Positions 1-7,341 are shown, numbered from the stretch's first letter. The stretch is DNA of 28,340 bases from 2-02-FULL-38-15 sp964645555 (GCA_964645555.1 CAZYBP010000008.1:1-28340), one strand, 5' to 3'. Made by a program: numbers and translations. Notes: generated by a model not told the origin, from the sequence alone.

Positions 1-119
1 GTAAATTTTTCAACCCGCTCACCTAAACGCATTATGGAACCTGTACCATATTGCTTTTGGATTTGTGCCATGGCTGCTAGAACCGCTGCCTTTTTCGCTT
101 CACCATTACTTTGTGCCAT
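1..119 (-). CDS. recA: Recombinase RecA, N-terminal part (cut by window edge)
   Basis: The 39 visible codons encode the RecA N-terminal helix and the conserved stretch QIQKQYGTGSIMRLGE, matching the family's QIEKQFGKGSIMRLG segment just before the ATPase core. RecA forms filaments on single-stranded DNA for homologous recombination and repair. The Walker A motif and everything after it lie outside the window. The ATG at 119 fits the usual RecA start. No Shine-Dalgarno site precedes it; a -10 box ends six bases upstream, so the mRNA is probably leaderless. It follows a nuclease gene on the same strand after a 30-base gap. Confidence 0.93.
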   Translation of the reverse strand, partial: MAQSNGEAKKAAVLAAMAQIQKQYGTGSIMRLGERVEKF

Positions 120-125
120 AATTTT

Positions 126-153
126 ACTATACCAAATAAAAACCAAAGGTCAA
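126..153 (-). promoter_or_regulatory. recA promoter, predicting a leaderless mRNA
   Basis: On the minus strand TTGACC (148-153) and TATAGT (126-131) are separated by 16 bases, and a TGG extension precedes the -10 box. Only six bases separate the -10 box from the recA ATG, so transcription should begin at or next to the start codon. The -35 box overlaps the TGA stop of the upstream nuclease gene. No LexA-type operator was recognised. Confidence 0.65.
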
Positions 154-989
154 TACCCAAAAATTTTCTCAAGTTGATTATGCGGATAGAGATCTTTTGG
201 ATAAATTTCTATTAAGCCTAACTGATATTTCTTAGCTATCCTCTTTTTAATTCTTTTAAGCTCATCATACCGTCTATGTTCTCCTGATAAACCAAAATAT
301 TCAACCAATTTCTTACCGATTTTAAAATCAGCTGTATACAAACCTTTCGGATACGGAATGTTTCTTTCATGGACAATATCCCTCTGAAAAAGATAGTCAT
401 CAATTGTTTTTTCCGCTATGGAGTTACATTTATGTCCATCGTTAGCAATACAATTATCAGCAAACATAATGGGGTTAGGCTTAAATCCTGCAGCTTCTAT
501 TGCTTTATTCCAGGTACCAAAGTATTTTCTGGCTGGTTTATAAATACCCCAGAATTCTCTTTTAAGGGGGACACGACCATAATTACTATAGAACCTCTTT
601 ATTCGGTTAATAATTTCCTCTCGAGATAAAGATCGACCTTTAGCACTGCAACCTATTGAACAATACAATTGGTAAGTAGGTATATTCTTAGCACAAAAGT
701 TGCAGTCTTTAATTAATGCTATTCTCTTGGGAAATTTGGAATTATTAATAGTTACTGCACAAGACCTTGAACAATAGTTATTTTTTGATGCCTCACATCT
801 TCTTTTCATAAACTCTTTGTTACAAAAAGGATTATCACAATTAAATTCAAGTCGTTTATTTCTAAATGAAGATTGGCATTGAATGGAGCAATAGAACTTG
901 TGACCTAGTTTCTGATTTTCATTTATATGGCGATTATCTTTTAAAAATTCTTTTCTGCATAAATTACATATTACCCAACTTTTTGCCAT
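150..989 (-). CDS. Zinc-ribbon / homing-endonuclease-repeat / Vsr-like nuclease
   Basis: This 279-residue protein is built from parts. Residues 1-115 hold three similar Cys4 modules (C8/C11/C34/C38; C51/C56/C73/C77; C96/C99/C110/C114), likely zinc-binding DNA-recognition units. Residues 121-172 look like the DNA-binding repeat found with HNH homing endonucleases (helix, YGRVPLKREF, then a KYFGTWNKAIEAAG helix). Residues 188-268 resemble a compact Vsr/DUF559-type PD-(D/E)XK nuclease: E193 in the first helix, D221 in a DFKIG strand, E230 in VEYFG, then Y241-D242 and the LIEIYP strand. No target or partner can be named. It sits alone between tRNA-Pro and recA, and its TGA stop overlaps the recA -35 box. 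It could be a free-standing homing or repair-type nuclease. The architecture is clear; the activity is inferred. Confidence 0.75.
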   Translation of the reverse strand: MAKSWVICNLCRKEFLKDNRHINENQKLGHKFYCSIQCQSSFRNKRLEFNCDNPFCNKEFMKRRCEASKNNYCSRSCAVTINNSKFPKRIALIKDCNFCAKNIPTYQLYCSIGCSAKGRSLSREEIINRIKRFYSNYGRVPLKREFWGIYKPARKYFGTWNKAIEAAGFKPNPIMFADNCIANDGHKCNSIAEKTIDDYLFQRDIVHERNIPYPKGLYTADFKIGKKLVEYFGLSGEHRRYDELKRIKKRIAKKYQLGLIEIYPKDLYPHNQLEKIFGY

Positions 990-995
990 ACTCTT

Positions 996-1024
996 ACCAT
1001 AGACGAATTTAACCCGAATGTCAA
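996..1024 (-). promoter_or_regulatory. Promoter of the zinc-ribbon nuclease gene
   Basis: A consensus TTGACA (1019-1024) and TATGGT (996-1001) on the minus strand are separated by 17 bases. The -10 box ends six bases before the ATG at 989 and no Shine-Dalgarno site is present, so the transcript is probably leaderless. Confidence 0.6.
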
Positions 1025-1059
1025 TAATCGTTTTATGACTAGGTTAAATCCTATAGTTG

Positions 1060-1131
1060 TCGGAGATCGGGGAATTGGACCCCGTGCCTCTCGGACCCCA
1101 TCCGAGCGTTCTACCGATGAACTAATCTCCG
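1060..1131 (-). tRNA. tRNA-Pro (anticodon GGG)
   Basis: A complete cloverleaf reads on the minus strand. The acceptor stem is CGGAGAT/ATCTCCG, the D arm is GTTC/GAAC, and the anticodon stem CTCGG/CCGAG encloses the loop ATGGGGT, giving anticodon GGG for the codon CCC (and CCU by wobble). The T stem is CGGGG/CCCCG. The C1-G72 pair and A73 are the bacterial tRNA-Pro identity features, and G37 fits the TrmD methylation site. The 3' CCA is not encoded (ACA follows), so a CCA-adding enzyme is needed. Confidence 0.96.
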
Positions 1132-1140
1132 TGAAATATG

Positions 1141-1169
1141 TTGTATTTTATCATTGCTACATATATAAT
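1141..1169 (+). promoter_or_regulatory. Promoter of the EEP-family hydrolase gene
   Basis: TTGTAT (1141-1146) and a perfect TATAAT (1164-1169) are separated by 17 bases. Eight bases lie between the -10 box and the ATG at 1178, so the transcript has almost no leader, and no Shine-Dalgarno site is visible. Confidence 0.65.
1145..1153 (-). promoter_or_regulatory. Possible extended -10 promoter for tRNA-Pro
   Basis: The minus strand carries TGATAAAAT, an extended -10 element about 14 bases before the tRNA. No good -35 box is visible. It overlaps the divergent promoter of the plus-strand hydrolase gene. Confidence 0.35.
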
Positions 1170-1177
1170 TCCATGTA

Positions 1178-1954
1178 ATGAAATTAATATCTTTAAATGC
1201 CTGGGGAGGAAAATTGCATACTTCCTTTATAGATTTTATAAAACTGCACTCTAAAGATACCGATATTTTTTGTTTCCAGGAAGTGTACAAAAATCCTGCC
1301 AAGAAACAAAGTTATAAAGATTTTAGGATAAATTTATTTGACGATTTGTCAGAAATTTTAGAAGGTTTTAATGGATATTTTGCTTCCTGTCAGGATAATT
1401 ATGTTCTCTCCTCAAATTTACAGGAAAAAGTTGATTTTGATATCTCCTGGGGACTGACAACATTTGTCAGGAAAACTTTATCTGTTAAGTCCTCTGGTGA
1501 TTTTTTTGTTTTCAGGGAAAAAAACGGATTAATAGCTGGAGACTTAACAACATTACCAAGAAATGTCCAATATGTAGATTTAGAAATGGATGATAAAAAA
1601 TTTATAGTTTTAAATATTCACGGTGTTTGGACTTCAGGAAGAAAAATAGATACTCCCTCAAGAATAGAACAATCGCAAAAAATTATAGAGTTTTTAAAAG
1701 ATAAAGTTCAGGGAAAAATTTTAGTTGGAGATTTTAATTTAGATATTAATACGAAAAGTATCCAAATGCTGGAAGGAATTATGGATAATCTAATAAGGGT
1801 TTATAATATCAAAACTACCAGAAATAAATTTTTCCCTTGGGAGGATAAGTATGCAGATTTTACTTTTGTTTCAAAAGAAATCAAAGTCATCGATTTCCAA
1901 GTACCTAACCTTGAAGTCTCTGATCACCTGCCAATGATTTTGGAATTTTCTTAA
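1178..1954 (+). CDS. Endonuclease/exonuclease/phosphatase (EEP) family hydrolase
   Basis: The 258-residue protein shows the ordered catalytic motifs of the EEP superfamily: LNAWGG (N7), FQEV (E35, metal ligand), NIHG (H148), GDFNLD (D185, N187), ADFTFVS (D227, the usual RIDYIF position) and SDHLP (D249, H250). The family includes ExoIII/APE-type nucleases, phosphodiesterases and sphingomyelinases, all metal-dependent phosphoester hydrolases. No extra domain or signal peptide is seen, so a cytoplasmic nuclease or phosphodiesterase is likely and the substrate is unknown. It is the only gene clearly on the plus strand. It ends nine bases before the convergent metK stop, with no terminator between them. 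Confidence 0.88.
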   Translation: MKLISLNAWGGKLHTSFIDFIKLHSKDTDIFCFQEVYKNPAKKQSYKDFRINLFDDLSEILEGFNGYFASCQDNYVLSSNLQEKVDFDISWGLTTFVRKTLSVKSSGDFFVFREKNGLIAGDLTTLPRNVQYVDLEMDDKKFIVLNIHGVWTSGRKIDTPSRIEQSQKIIEFLKDKVQGKILVGDFNLDINTKSIQMLEGIMDNLIRVYNIKTTRNKFFPWEDKYADFTFVSKEIKVIDFQVPNLEVSDHLPMILEFS

Positions 1955-1963
1955 AAGGAGACT

Positions 1964-3082
1964 CTAAACTATTCTTTCCCAAGGAAATTCTTCCCGGCCA
2001 AAATGACCATAGCTGGCTGTGGGTAAATATATTGGTCTTTGCAGATCCAAACCCTCTAATATACCTGAAACAGAAGTATCTAAAATTTTCTCCATAAAAG
2101 AAAGTATTACTTTGTGGCTCTTTTTGGCACTGCCAAAAGTTTCTACATCCTGCATAGTAGGTTTTTTAGCCCCAATAAAATATGCCAACCTTACTTCTGC
2201 TCTATCTGCTAATTTATTAGCTACAATATTTTTGGCCAAAAACCTGGCAGCATATGCACCGCCTCTGTCTACCTTTGATGGCTCTTTTCCGGAAAAACAT
2301 CCTCCCCCAACCCTGGCATATCCTCCATATGTATCTACTACAATTTTTCTGCCGGTCAAGCCACAATCAGAAGCAGGGCCTCCGTGATGCCAAATGCCTG
2401 TACCATTTACAATTAAATCTTCTTTGTTAATTTTAAATCCAAACATTTCCAAAACGGGTATTACTACAAAATTGTAAATATCATCTTTAACCTCCGTCAA
2501 ATCAACAGACTCTTTATGAGGTACTGCTATTACAACTTGAGTAACTTTATAGGGCTTTCCGTTTCTATATTCTATTGTTACTTGTGACTTTCCATCAGGC
2601 CTTAAGTATTTAATAATATTTTCTTCTCTCACAGTATCCATTCTTTTGGTTAGAGCATGGGCTATCATAATAGGTATGGGCATTAAAGCAGTGGTTTCTT
2701 GGCAGGCAAATCCAAACATCATTCCCTGATCTCCTGCGCCTTTTTTCTTTACTCCAACTGCAATTTCCGGGGATTGCTCATGAACATATACATTAATAGG
2801 GGATTTATCAGAAAAATTAAATTTTGGATCAGTATAACCAAGTCTTTTTATTTGATCTCTGGCTATTTTTTTAAAATCTATTTTCGCTCTTGCTCCTATC
2901 TCTCCAGCTATTATTAGCTGATTATTTCCAGCCAAACATTCTATGGCACTTCTGCCTTGTGGGTCTTGAGCCAATACTGCATCCAAAATTGCATCGGAGA
3001 TTTGGTCACAAATTTTGTCCGGATGGCCGGCGCAAACTGATTCAGATGTAAAAGTTGTTACCTTACCATTTAAATGACTCAT
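1964..3082 (-). CDS. metK: S-adenosylmethionine synthase MetK
   Basis: MetK makes S-adenosylmethionine from methionine and ATP in the cytoplasm. From the ATG at 3082 the protein has 372 residues, slightly short for the family. Visible motifs are GHPDK (HPDK 20-23, ATP site), GAGDQGMMFGFA (from residue 115), the segment ending TGRKIVVDTYGG, and the glycine-rich GGGCFSGK loop (259-266) followed by KVDRGGAY. The open frame extends 11 codons upstream to a TTG at 3115, but that part overlaps the terminator hairpin of the leader and lacks MetK homology, so the ATG giving MSHLNGKVTTFTSESV is preferred. No Shine-Dalgarno site is clear. The SAM-riboswitch-like leader directly upstream suggests feedback by its own product. 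Confidence 0.97.
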   Translation of the reverse strand: MSHLNGKVTTFTSESVCAGHPDKICDQISDAILDAVLAQDPQGRSAIECLAGNNQLIIAGEIGARAKIDFKKIARDQIKRLGYTDPKFNFSDKSPINVYVHEQSPEIAVGVKKKGAGDQGMMFGFACQETTALMPIPIMIAHALTKRMDTVREENIIKYLRPDGKSQVTIEYRNGKPYKVTQVVIAVPHKESVDLTEVKDDIYNFVVIPVLEMFGFKINKEDLIVNGTGIWHHGGPASDCGLTGRKIVVDTYGGYARVGGGCFSGKEPSKVDRGGAYAARFLAKNIVANKLADRAEVRLAYFIGAKKPTMQDVETFGSAKKSHKVILSFMEKILDTSVSGILEGLDLQRPIYLPTASYGHFGREEFPWERIV

Positions 3083-3100
3083 AAATTTATCGGGCTTTTT

Positions 3101-3126
3101 AAAAAAACCTCTCAAATGAGAGGTTT
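3101..3126 (-). terminator. Intrinsic terminator of the metK riboswitch
   Basis: On the minus strand AAACCTCTC pairs with GAGAGGTTT around an ATTT loop and runs into seven T residues, three of which also belong to the stem. It lies 18 bases before the metK ATG, so it acts as an attenuator in the leader. Confidence 0.8.
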
Positions 3127-3240
3127 AAAGTTTATACGTTCATGTAAACTGAACGTATCGCATCTTCCTCTCAAGGATTGGCACCGATTGCTTTACGGTT
3201 GCCGCCATGTACCAGATGATACACGATCTCTTGATGCCCT
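3101..3240 (-). promoter_or_regulatory. SAM-I-clan riboswitch and attenuator before metK
   Basis: The aptamer lies at 3160-3237 on the minus strand. P1 pairs GCATC with GATGC. An AAGAG follows P1, and P2 pairs CGTGTA with TACATG. The clan-typical GGCAACCG...CGGTGCC forms P3 and is followed by AATCC. P4 is TCCT/AGGA with loop TGAG. A hairpin (ATACGTTCA/TGAACGTAT, about 3134-3158) and then an intrinsic terminator (3101-3126) follow. TTGAGAGG occurs in P4 (3167-3174) and again in the 3' arm of the terminator, so CCTCTCA can pair with either: an antiterminator or the terminator. This predicts metK OFF at high SAM. The exact subtype (SAM-I or a variant) was not settled. Confidence 0.8.
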
Positions 3241-3250
3241 AATATCTAAC

Positions 3251-3279
3251 CATAAAAAAATTATTTTAGCAAGCGTCAA
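3251..3279 (-). promoter_or_regulatory. Possible metK promoter
   Basis: TTGACG (3274-3279) begins one base past the stop codon of the upstream mutase gene and is 17 bases from TTTATG (3251-3256), a weak -10 box. A start near 3244 would put the 5' end just before the riboswitch P1 helix, which supports the call. Confidence 0.45.
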
Positions 3280-4680
3280 TTAATGACCGCTACTATCCCA
3301 CTCTTTACTAACTGTTTCGTATTTATTTAACTTTTCTCTCATGATTCCTTGTAACCTCTCTAATTCTTCTTGATCCTTGGCTTCAAACCTTAATACTAAA
3401 GTTGGAGTATTAGAAGAAGCTCTGATTAAAGCCCAACCCTTATCTGTATAAATCCTGCCACCGTTTATATCAATAACCCTGTATCCCTCTGCTTTAAACT
3501 CTTCCACCAATTCCGTAACAATGTCATATTTACCTTCATCCGTCGTTTTAACCTGAATGGTTGGAGTAGAAATATAATAAGGAGTATCATCAATAACTTC
3601 AGACAGAGGTTTATCAATAGTTGAAAGGTATTCAAGTAATTTCAAAGAAGCGAGCAAGGAATCATCGAAACCATAATATCCATCATTAAAGTAGATATGC
3701 CCGCTCATTTCCCCAGCCATAGCAGCATCTTCCTCATTCATTTTGGCTTTAATCCATGAATGTCCTGTTCTCCACATAATCGGCTCCCCTCCATGGCTCT
3801 TTATATCCTCAGGCAAAGCCTCGGAAACTTTGACATCAAAAACAATTTTGGCACCAGGCCTTTTAGAAAGGGCTAGTCTGGACAGTAAAATCATGTATCT
3901 ATCTGGCCAAATAATGTTGCCTTTCTCATCCACCAACCCTAACCTGTCCCCATCACCATCGAAAGCAAAACCCAAATCGCAACCATTTTTAACAGTTTGC
4001 CTACCCGTATCTTCCATCATGGCAGTACCATCCGGATTTGGAGTATAGTTTGGATATGTTGGATCAACATCAGTAAAATGCTCCACTACCTTACAACCTG
4101 TTGCTCTTATTAGTTCTGGTGCTACCGTTCCAGCCGTTCCGTTACCTGTGTTAACTAAAACTTTAAACTTTTTGGTAATGCTAACTTTGGAAATCAGATC
4201 CTTAATATAATCGTCAACTATACTAACCTTTTTTACTACTCCCGTCTTTTCGGCACTAATAAACTTTTCGTCACAGATAATCTGATAAACTTCTTGAAGT
4301 TCATCAGATAAAAGGGTATACGAAAGATCACAACCAAGCTTTACACCATTCCATCCAGCAGGATTATGAGAAGCTGTAACACAAACAAGCCCTTTGATTT
4401 TTAAAAAATGTTGCGACCAATAACTCATCGGGGTAGTTGAGGTGCCGATATCCGTAACATTAATTCCGGACTCGGTTAAAGCTTTTATCACTTGGGCAGA
4501 GAAGCTGTCAGAAGTTCCTCTGGCATCATGGCCAACTATACATTCTTTGATACCTCTTTTGATAAGGAAAATAGCAAACCCTTTGCCTATGTAGTACATT
4601 GACTCATCGTTTAACTCATCTTCTGATTCGCGACCCCGCATGTCATATTCGCGAAACATTGTCTTTTTAAGAATCGGCAT
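3280..4680 (-). CDS. Phosphomannomutase/phosphoglucomutase
   Basis: A complete 466-residue alpha-D-phosphohexomutase of the ManB/AlgC type, which interconverts hexose 6-phosphates and 1-phosphates for nucleotide-sugar and envelope polysaccharide synthesis. The four active-site loops are all present: TASHNP (102-107) with phosphoserine S104, the metal loop DGDGDR (241-246), the sugar-binding GEMSGH (323-328), and the phosphate-binding RASSNTPTLVLRFEA (420-434). The length is normal. Sequence alone does not separate mannose from glucose preference, so no symbol is given. The ATG at 4680 gives the usual short N-terminus before FREYDMRG; no strong Shine-Dalgarno site is seen. The gene probably forms its own transcription unit after the argG terminator. 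Confidence 0.95.
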   Translation of the reverse strand: MPILKKTMFREYDMRGRESEDELNDESMYYIGKGFAIFLIKRGIKECIVGHDARGTSDSFSAQVIKALTESGINVTDIGTSTTPMSYWSQHFLKIKGLVCVTASHNPAGWNGVKLGCDLSYTLLSDELQEVYQIICDEKFISAEKTGVVKKVSIVDDYIKDLISKVSITKKFKVLVNTGNGTAGTVAPELIRATGCKVVEHFTDVDPTYPNYTPNPDGTAMMEDTGRQTVKNGCDLGFAFDGDGDRLGLVDEKGNIIWPDRYMILLSRLALSKRPGAKIVFDVKVSEALPEDIKSHGGEPIMWRTGHSWIKAKMNEEDAAMAGEMSGHIYFNDGYYGFDDSLLASLKLLEYLSTIDKPLSEVIDDTPYYISTPTIQVKTTDEGKYDIVTELVEEFKAEGYRVIDINGGRIYTDKGWALIRASSNTPTLVLRFEAKDQEELERLQGIMREKLNKYETVSKEWDSSGH

Positions 4681-4703
4681 AGGTTAAAAATTAAAGTACG
4701 AAT

Positions 4704-4712
4704 ATTTTACCA
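4704..4712 (-). promoter_or_regulatory. Extended -10 promoter for the mutase gene
   Basis: TGGTAAAAT reads on the minus strand, giving a leader of about 18 bases. A convincing -35 box is not visible. It follows directly after the argG terminator, where a new promoter is expected. Confidence 0.4.
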
Positions 4713-4720
4713 TGTTTAAC

Positions 4721-4769
4721 AAAAAGATGAGTAAAGCCTTTTGAACATGTAATCTTTATGACCCATCTT
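4721..4769 (-). terminator. Intrinsic terminator after argG
   Basis: Starting one base after the argG stop, AAGATGGGT (4761-4769) pairs with ACTCATCTT (4724-4732) over nine positions including one G-U, with an inner AAAG/CTTT helix. The 3' arm continues into a run of five T residues. It closes the argH-argG unit. Confidence 0.65.
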
Positions 4770-6026
4770 CTATTTATTTTTCTTCCTTATTTGGTTAGCA
4801 AGTTTCATTTGCAATGAATATATTTCAATAAATCCTGCACTGGCATTTACATTTAAACCATAGCCTTCTTTATTGTTAAATGAGGCATGATCTAAACCAT
4901 AAGGGGATTTAACCGCCACAACCATCGCATTACCTTTGAATAGTCTCATCGTTACTTCACCGATTACCTTCTCATTTACCTTATCATTAAAAGCATTAAT
5001 TGCTTCCATCGCAGGGTCGTACCAGAGTGCTCCGTAGCAAAGGTATCCCCACTTGATGTCCATTTGTTCCTTAATCTCATTTAAGATCCTTGTAGAAACA
5101 TACTTTTCCAGATTCTTGTGCGCCTCAATAATCACATGGGCTCCCGGATGCTCATAAACCCCCCTATTTTTTAAACCAACTAGCCTATCTTCCAGAATTT
5201 GGAATGTTCCAACTCCGTGTTCCCCCGCAATTTTATTTAACTCAACAATTAATTTGGCAAGTTTCATTTTGTGACCATTTAAAGCAATGGGTATTCCAGC
5301 ATCAAATTCGAGCTTCACTAATACGGGCTCGTTTGGTGCATTCTTGGGTAAAGTGTAAGTAGTTAAGAACTTCTCTTCTGGTGCAATCAAAGAAGGATCA
5401 GTTATTTCTCCACCTTCCCAAGTAATTCCCCACATATTGTCATCATCGGAGTAGGGAACATCCACTGAGGCAGGAATTGGTATATTATTTTCCTGTGCAT
5501 ATTTAATTTCTTCATTTCTATCCATCACCCATTCCCTTACTGGAGCAAGAATCTTCATCTTCGGGTTAATAGTTAAAATATATCCATCAAGTCTCACTTG
5601 ATCATTTCCTTTGCCAGTACAACCATGAGCTATCACATCACAACCGTATTCCTTTGATACTTTAACTGCTTTTTTTGCCAACACTGCCCTCCCCATTGGA
5701 GTTGATAGATGATAATTTCCCTGATAAGAAGCATTAGCTTTTATGCCTTTGGTTAAATATTCATCAGCAAACTCATCCTTTAGATCTAGGACAATTGCTT
5801 CAACTGCTCCAAATTTTAGGGCTTTCTGCCTTATCTTCTCTAAATCATCATGTTGTTGACCTAAATCTGCAGTTAAAGTAACTACTTGGCATTTATAGTT
5901 ATCTTGAATCCATTTCAGCATTACTGAAGTATCAAGCCCACCGGAATACAAGAGCAATACTTTCTTAACCTCTCCAATTTTTGCCTCATAGGATGCAACT
6001 TTTATATAGCTTGTTTTAATCTTCAT
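4770..6026 (-). CDS. argG: Argininosuccinate synthase
   Basis: ArgG joins citrulline and aspartate with ATP to make argininosuccinate, the penultimate step to arginine. The PP-loop ATP-pyrophosphatase motif YSGGLDTS is at residues 27-34, followed by the citrulline/aspartate-binding STPMGRAVLAKK, AHGCTGKGNDQVR and SVDVPYSDDDNMWG segments. From the ATG at 6026 it has 418 residues, with about 20 extra N-terminal residues before the PP-loop. The frame is open to a GTG at 6035, but AGGTGA sits six bases before the ATG at 6026 and decides that start. It begins five bases after the argH stop, so the two are co-translated. Confidence 0.97.
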   Translation of the reverse strand: MKIKTSYIKVASYEAKIGEVKKVLLLYSGGLDTSVMLKWIQDNYKCQVVTLTADLGQQHDDLEKIRQKALKFGAVEAIVLDLKDEFADEYLTKGIKANASYQGNYHLSTPMGRAVLAKKAVKVSKEYGCDVIAHGCTGKGNDQVRLDGYILTINPKMKILAPVREWVMDRNEEIKYAQENNIPIPASVDVPYSDDDNMWGITWEGGEITDPSLIAPEEKFLTTYTLPKNAPNEPVLVKLEFDAGIPIALNGHKMKLAKLIVELNKIAGEHGVGTFQILEDRLVGLKNRGVYEHPGAHVIIEAHKNLEKYVSTRILNEIKEQMDIKWGYLCYGALWYDPAMEAINAFNDKVNEKVIGEVTMRLFKGNAMVVAVKSPYGLDHASFNNKEGYGLNVNASAGFIEIYSLQMKLANQIRKKNK

Positions 6027-6031
6027 TTTTG

Positions 6032-7234
6032 TCACCTCAGAAATTCACTACTGACTTTTTTATATGCATCTCTGAAAGCTTCCCCTTTTAAAACCAGCTT
6101 CAAAGTTTTTTCCGTGGCGTAAAGTTCAGCGGTCATAGCAGCCCTTAACACTTGTTCATTTGGAGCTATATTTTCAAGTAATATTTTAGCCACCTTAAGA
6201 CTGTCTAATGTAATTTCCAAACTTTCCATTAAGGGTTTTTTACTATCTTGCAGATCTCTGCTATAACCAGAGATTAAATTACTAGAGAGACTTACTATCT
6301 GGATATAATTTCCTAAAACCAAATGTACTTTACTTCTTAAAAGTTCTGCTATATCCATATTTTTCTTTTGCGGCATGATACTTGAGCCAGTTGTAAGATT
6401 ATTTGCCGTAGCAAAAAAATTAAATTCTGCAGTAGTAAATAATAAAACATCAGAAGCAAATTTATTTACACTTTGTAAAATACTGACTAAAGCAGAAAGT
6501 ATTAGTGCCTCAATTTTTCCTCTAGAGTTTTGGCAGTAGATTGGATTTTGCTGAATTTTTTCAAAGCCCAAAAGCTTTGCCGAAAATTGTCTATCCAATC
6601 TAATAGGTATGCCATATCCTGCTCCAGAGCCTAAAGGGGATTGATTGTTTAATTTATAGACAGCCTTTAAAACTATTAGATCATCTTCTAAAGATTGTGT
6701 AAAACTTTCCATCCAAAGACTTATTGTAGAAGGCATTGCCTTTTGCATATGGGTATACCCAGGCATTGGAATGCCTTCGTACTTTTTTAAACAAACTCCA
6801 AACCTTTTTATGAGAGCATTTAATGCTTTCTCAATTTCTTGTAGATATTCCTTAGTAAATAGCCTTAGAGCTGTTAAGACTTGATCATTTCTTGATCTTC
6901 CTGTATGAATTTTCTTACCAACTTGACCATATTTTTTAGTTAAATAATTTTCTATTTTGGTATGAACATCTTCATCTCCATTTTGCAAAATAAATTTGCC
7001 TTGATCATTTAACTTGATAATTTCCATTAACCCTTTGTCTATCTTAAATAGTTCCTCCCTTGAAAATATGCCGATTTTATTGAGCATTTTTGCATGAGCT
7101 AAAGAGCCAAAACAATCATATTTAACAAGTTTTTGATCCATTAACAAATCATCCTTTGTTTCAAAGATTTCAATTTCTTTATTTAATTCCCAATTTTTCT
7201 GCCAAAGCTTTTTCATAAAGTTATTTTTTATCAT
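6032..7234 (-). CDS. argH: Argininosuccinate lyase, C-terminally short
   Basis: ArgH splits argininosuccinate into arginine and fumarate. The fumarase/aspartase-superfamily signature GSSIMPQKKN is at 283-292, with TGRSRNDQ at 111-118 and GYTHMQKA (H162) as the other conserved active-site regions. At 400 residues it is about 60 shorter than typical and stops soon after the FRDAY segment. The ATG at 7234 has AAGGG six bases upstream, but that sequence is also the 3' arm of the leader terminator; an ATG at 7216 (MKKLWQKNWEL) is an alternative that matches family N-termini better. It is the first gene of a two-gene operon behind a T-box leader. Confidence 0.96.
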   Translation of the reverse strand: MIKNNFMKKLWQKNWELNKEIEIFETKDDLLMDQKLVKYDCFGSLAHAKMLNKIGIFSREELFKIDKGLMEIIKLNDQGKFILQNGDEDVHTKIENYLTKKYGQVGKKIHTGRSRNDQVLTALRLFTKEYLQEIEKALNALIKRFGVCLKKYEGIPMPGYTHMQKAMPSTISLWMESFTQSLEDDLIVLKAVYKLNNQSPLGSGAGYGIPIRLDRQFSAKLLGFEKIQQNPIYCQNSRGKIEALILSALVSILQSVNKFASDVLLFTTAEFNFFATANNLTTGSSIMPQKKNMDIAELLRSKVHLVLGNYIQIVSLSSNLISGYSRDLQDSKKPLMESLEITLDSLKVAKILLENIAPNEQVLRAAMTAELYATEKTLKLVLKGEAFRDAYKKVSSEFLR

Positions 7235-7235
7235 T

Positions 7236-7279
7236 AAAAACCCTTGTTAAACCACAATAATTTTGTGATCTAACAAGGG
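7236..7279 (-). terminator. T-box intrinsic terminator before argH
   Basis: CCCTTGTTA (7271-7279) pairs with TAACAAGGG (7241-7249), with an inner CACAA/TTGTG helix, and is followed by TTTTT two bases from the argH ATG. Confidence 0.8.
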
Positions 7280-7319
7280 CCTTTAAGTTGGCTGTGCCAC
7301 CTTGTATCGTTATCCCATT

Positions 7320-7341
7320 AAAAAATCCCTGTCGCCAGGGA
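7320..7341 (-). terminator. Terminator-like hairpin inside T-box stem III
   Basis: TCCCTG/CAGGGA closes a GCGA tetraloop and is followed by six T residues, the form of an intrinsic terminator. It sits inside the longer stem III, so it may be only the tip of that stem or a second stop upstream of the T-box. Confidence 0.5.

Noticed and set aside
990..1131. tRNA-Pro as an integration site for a mobile element carrying the nuclease
   Set aside because: No copy of the tRNA 3' end is visible near the other side of the nuclease gene, and there is no integrase.
3074..3283. Plus-strand frame of 69 codons opposite the metK leader
   Set aside because: It lies antisense to the riboswitch, has no family features, and its apparent openness follows from the structured leader on the other strand.
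150..6034. UGA read as glycine (Gracilibacteria/SR1 code)
   Set aside because: The nuclease gene and argH end correctly at TGA, with the next gene or promoter right after.
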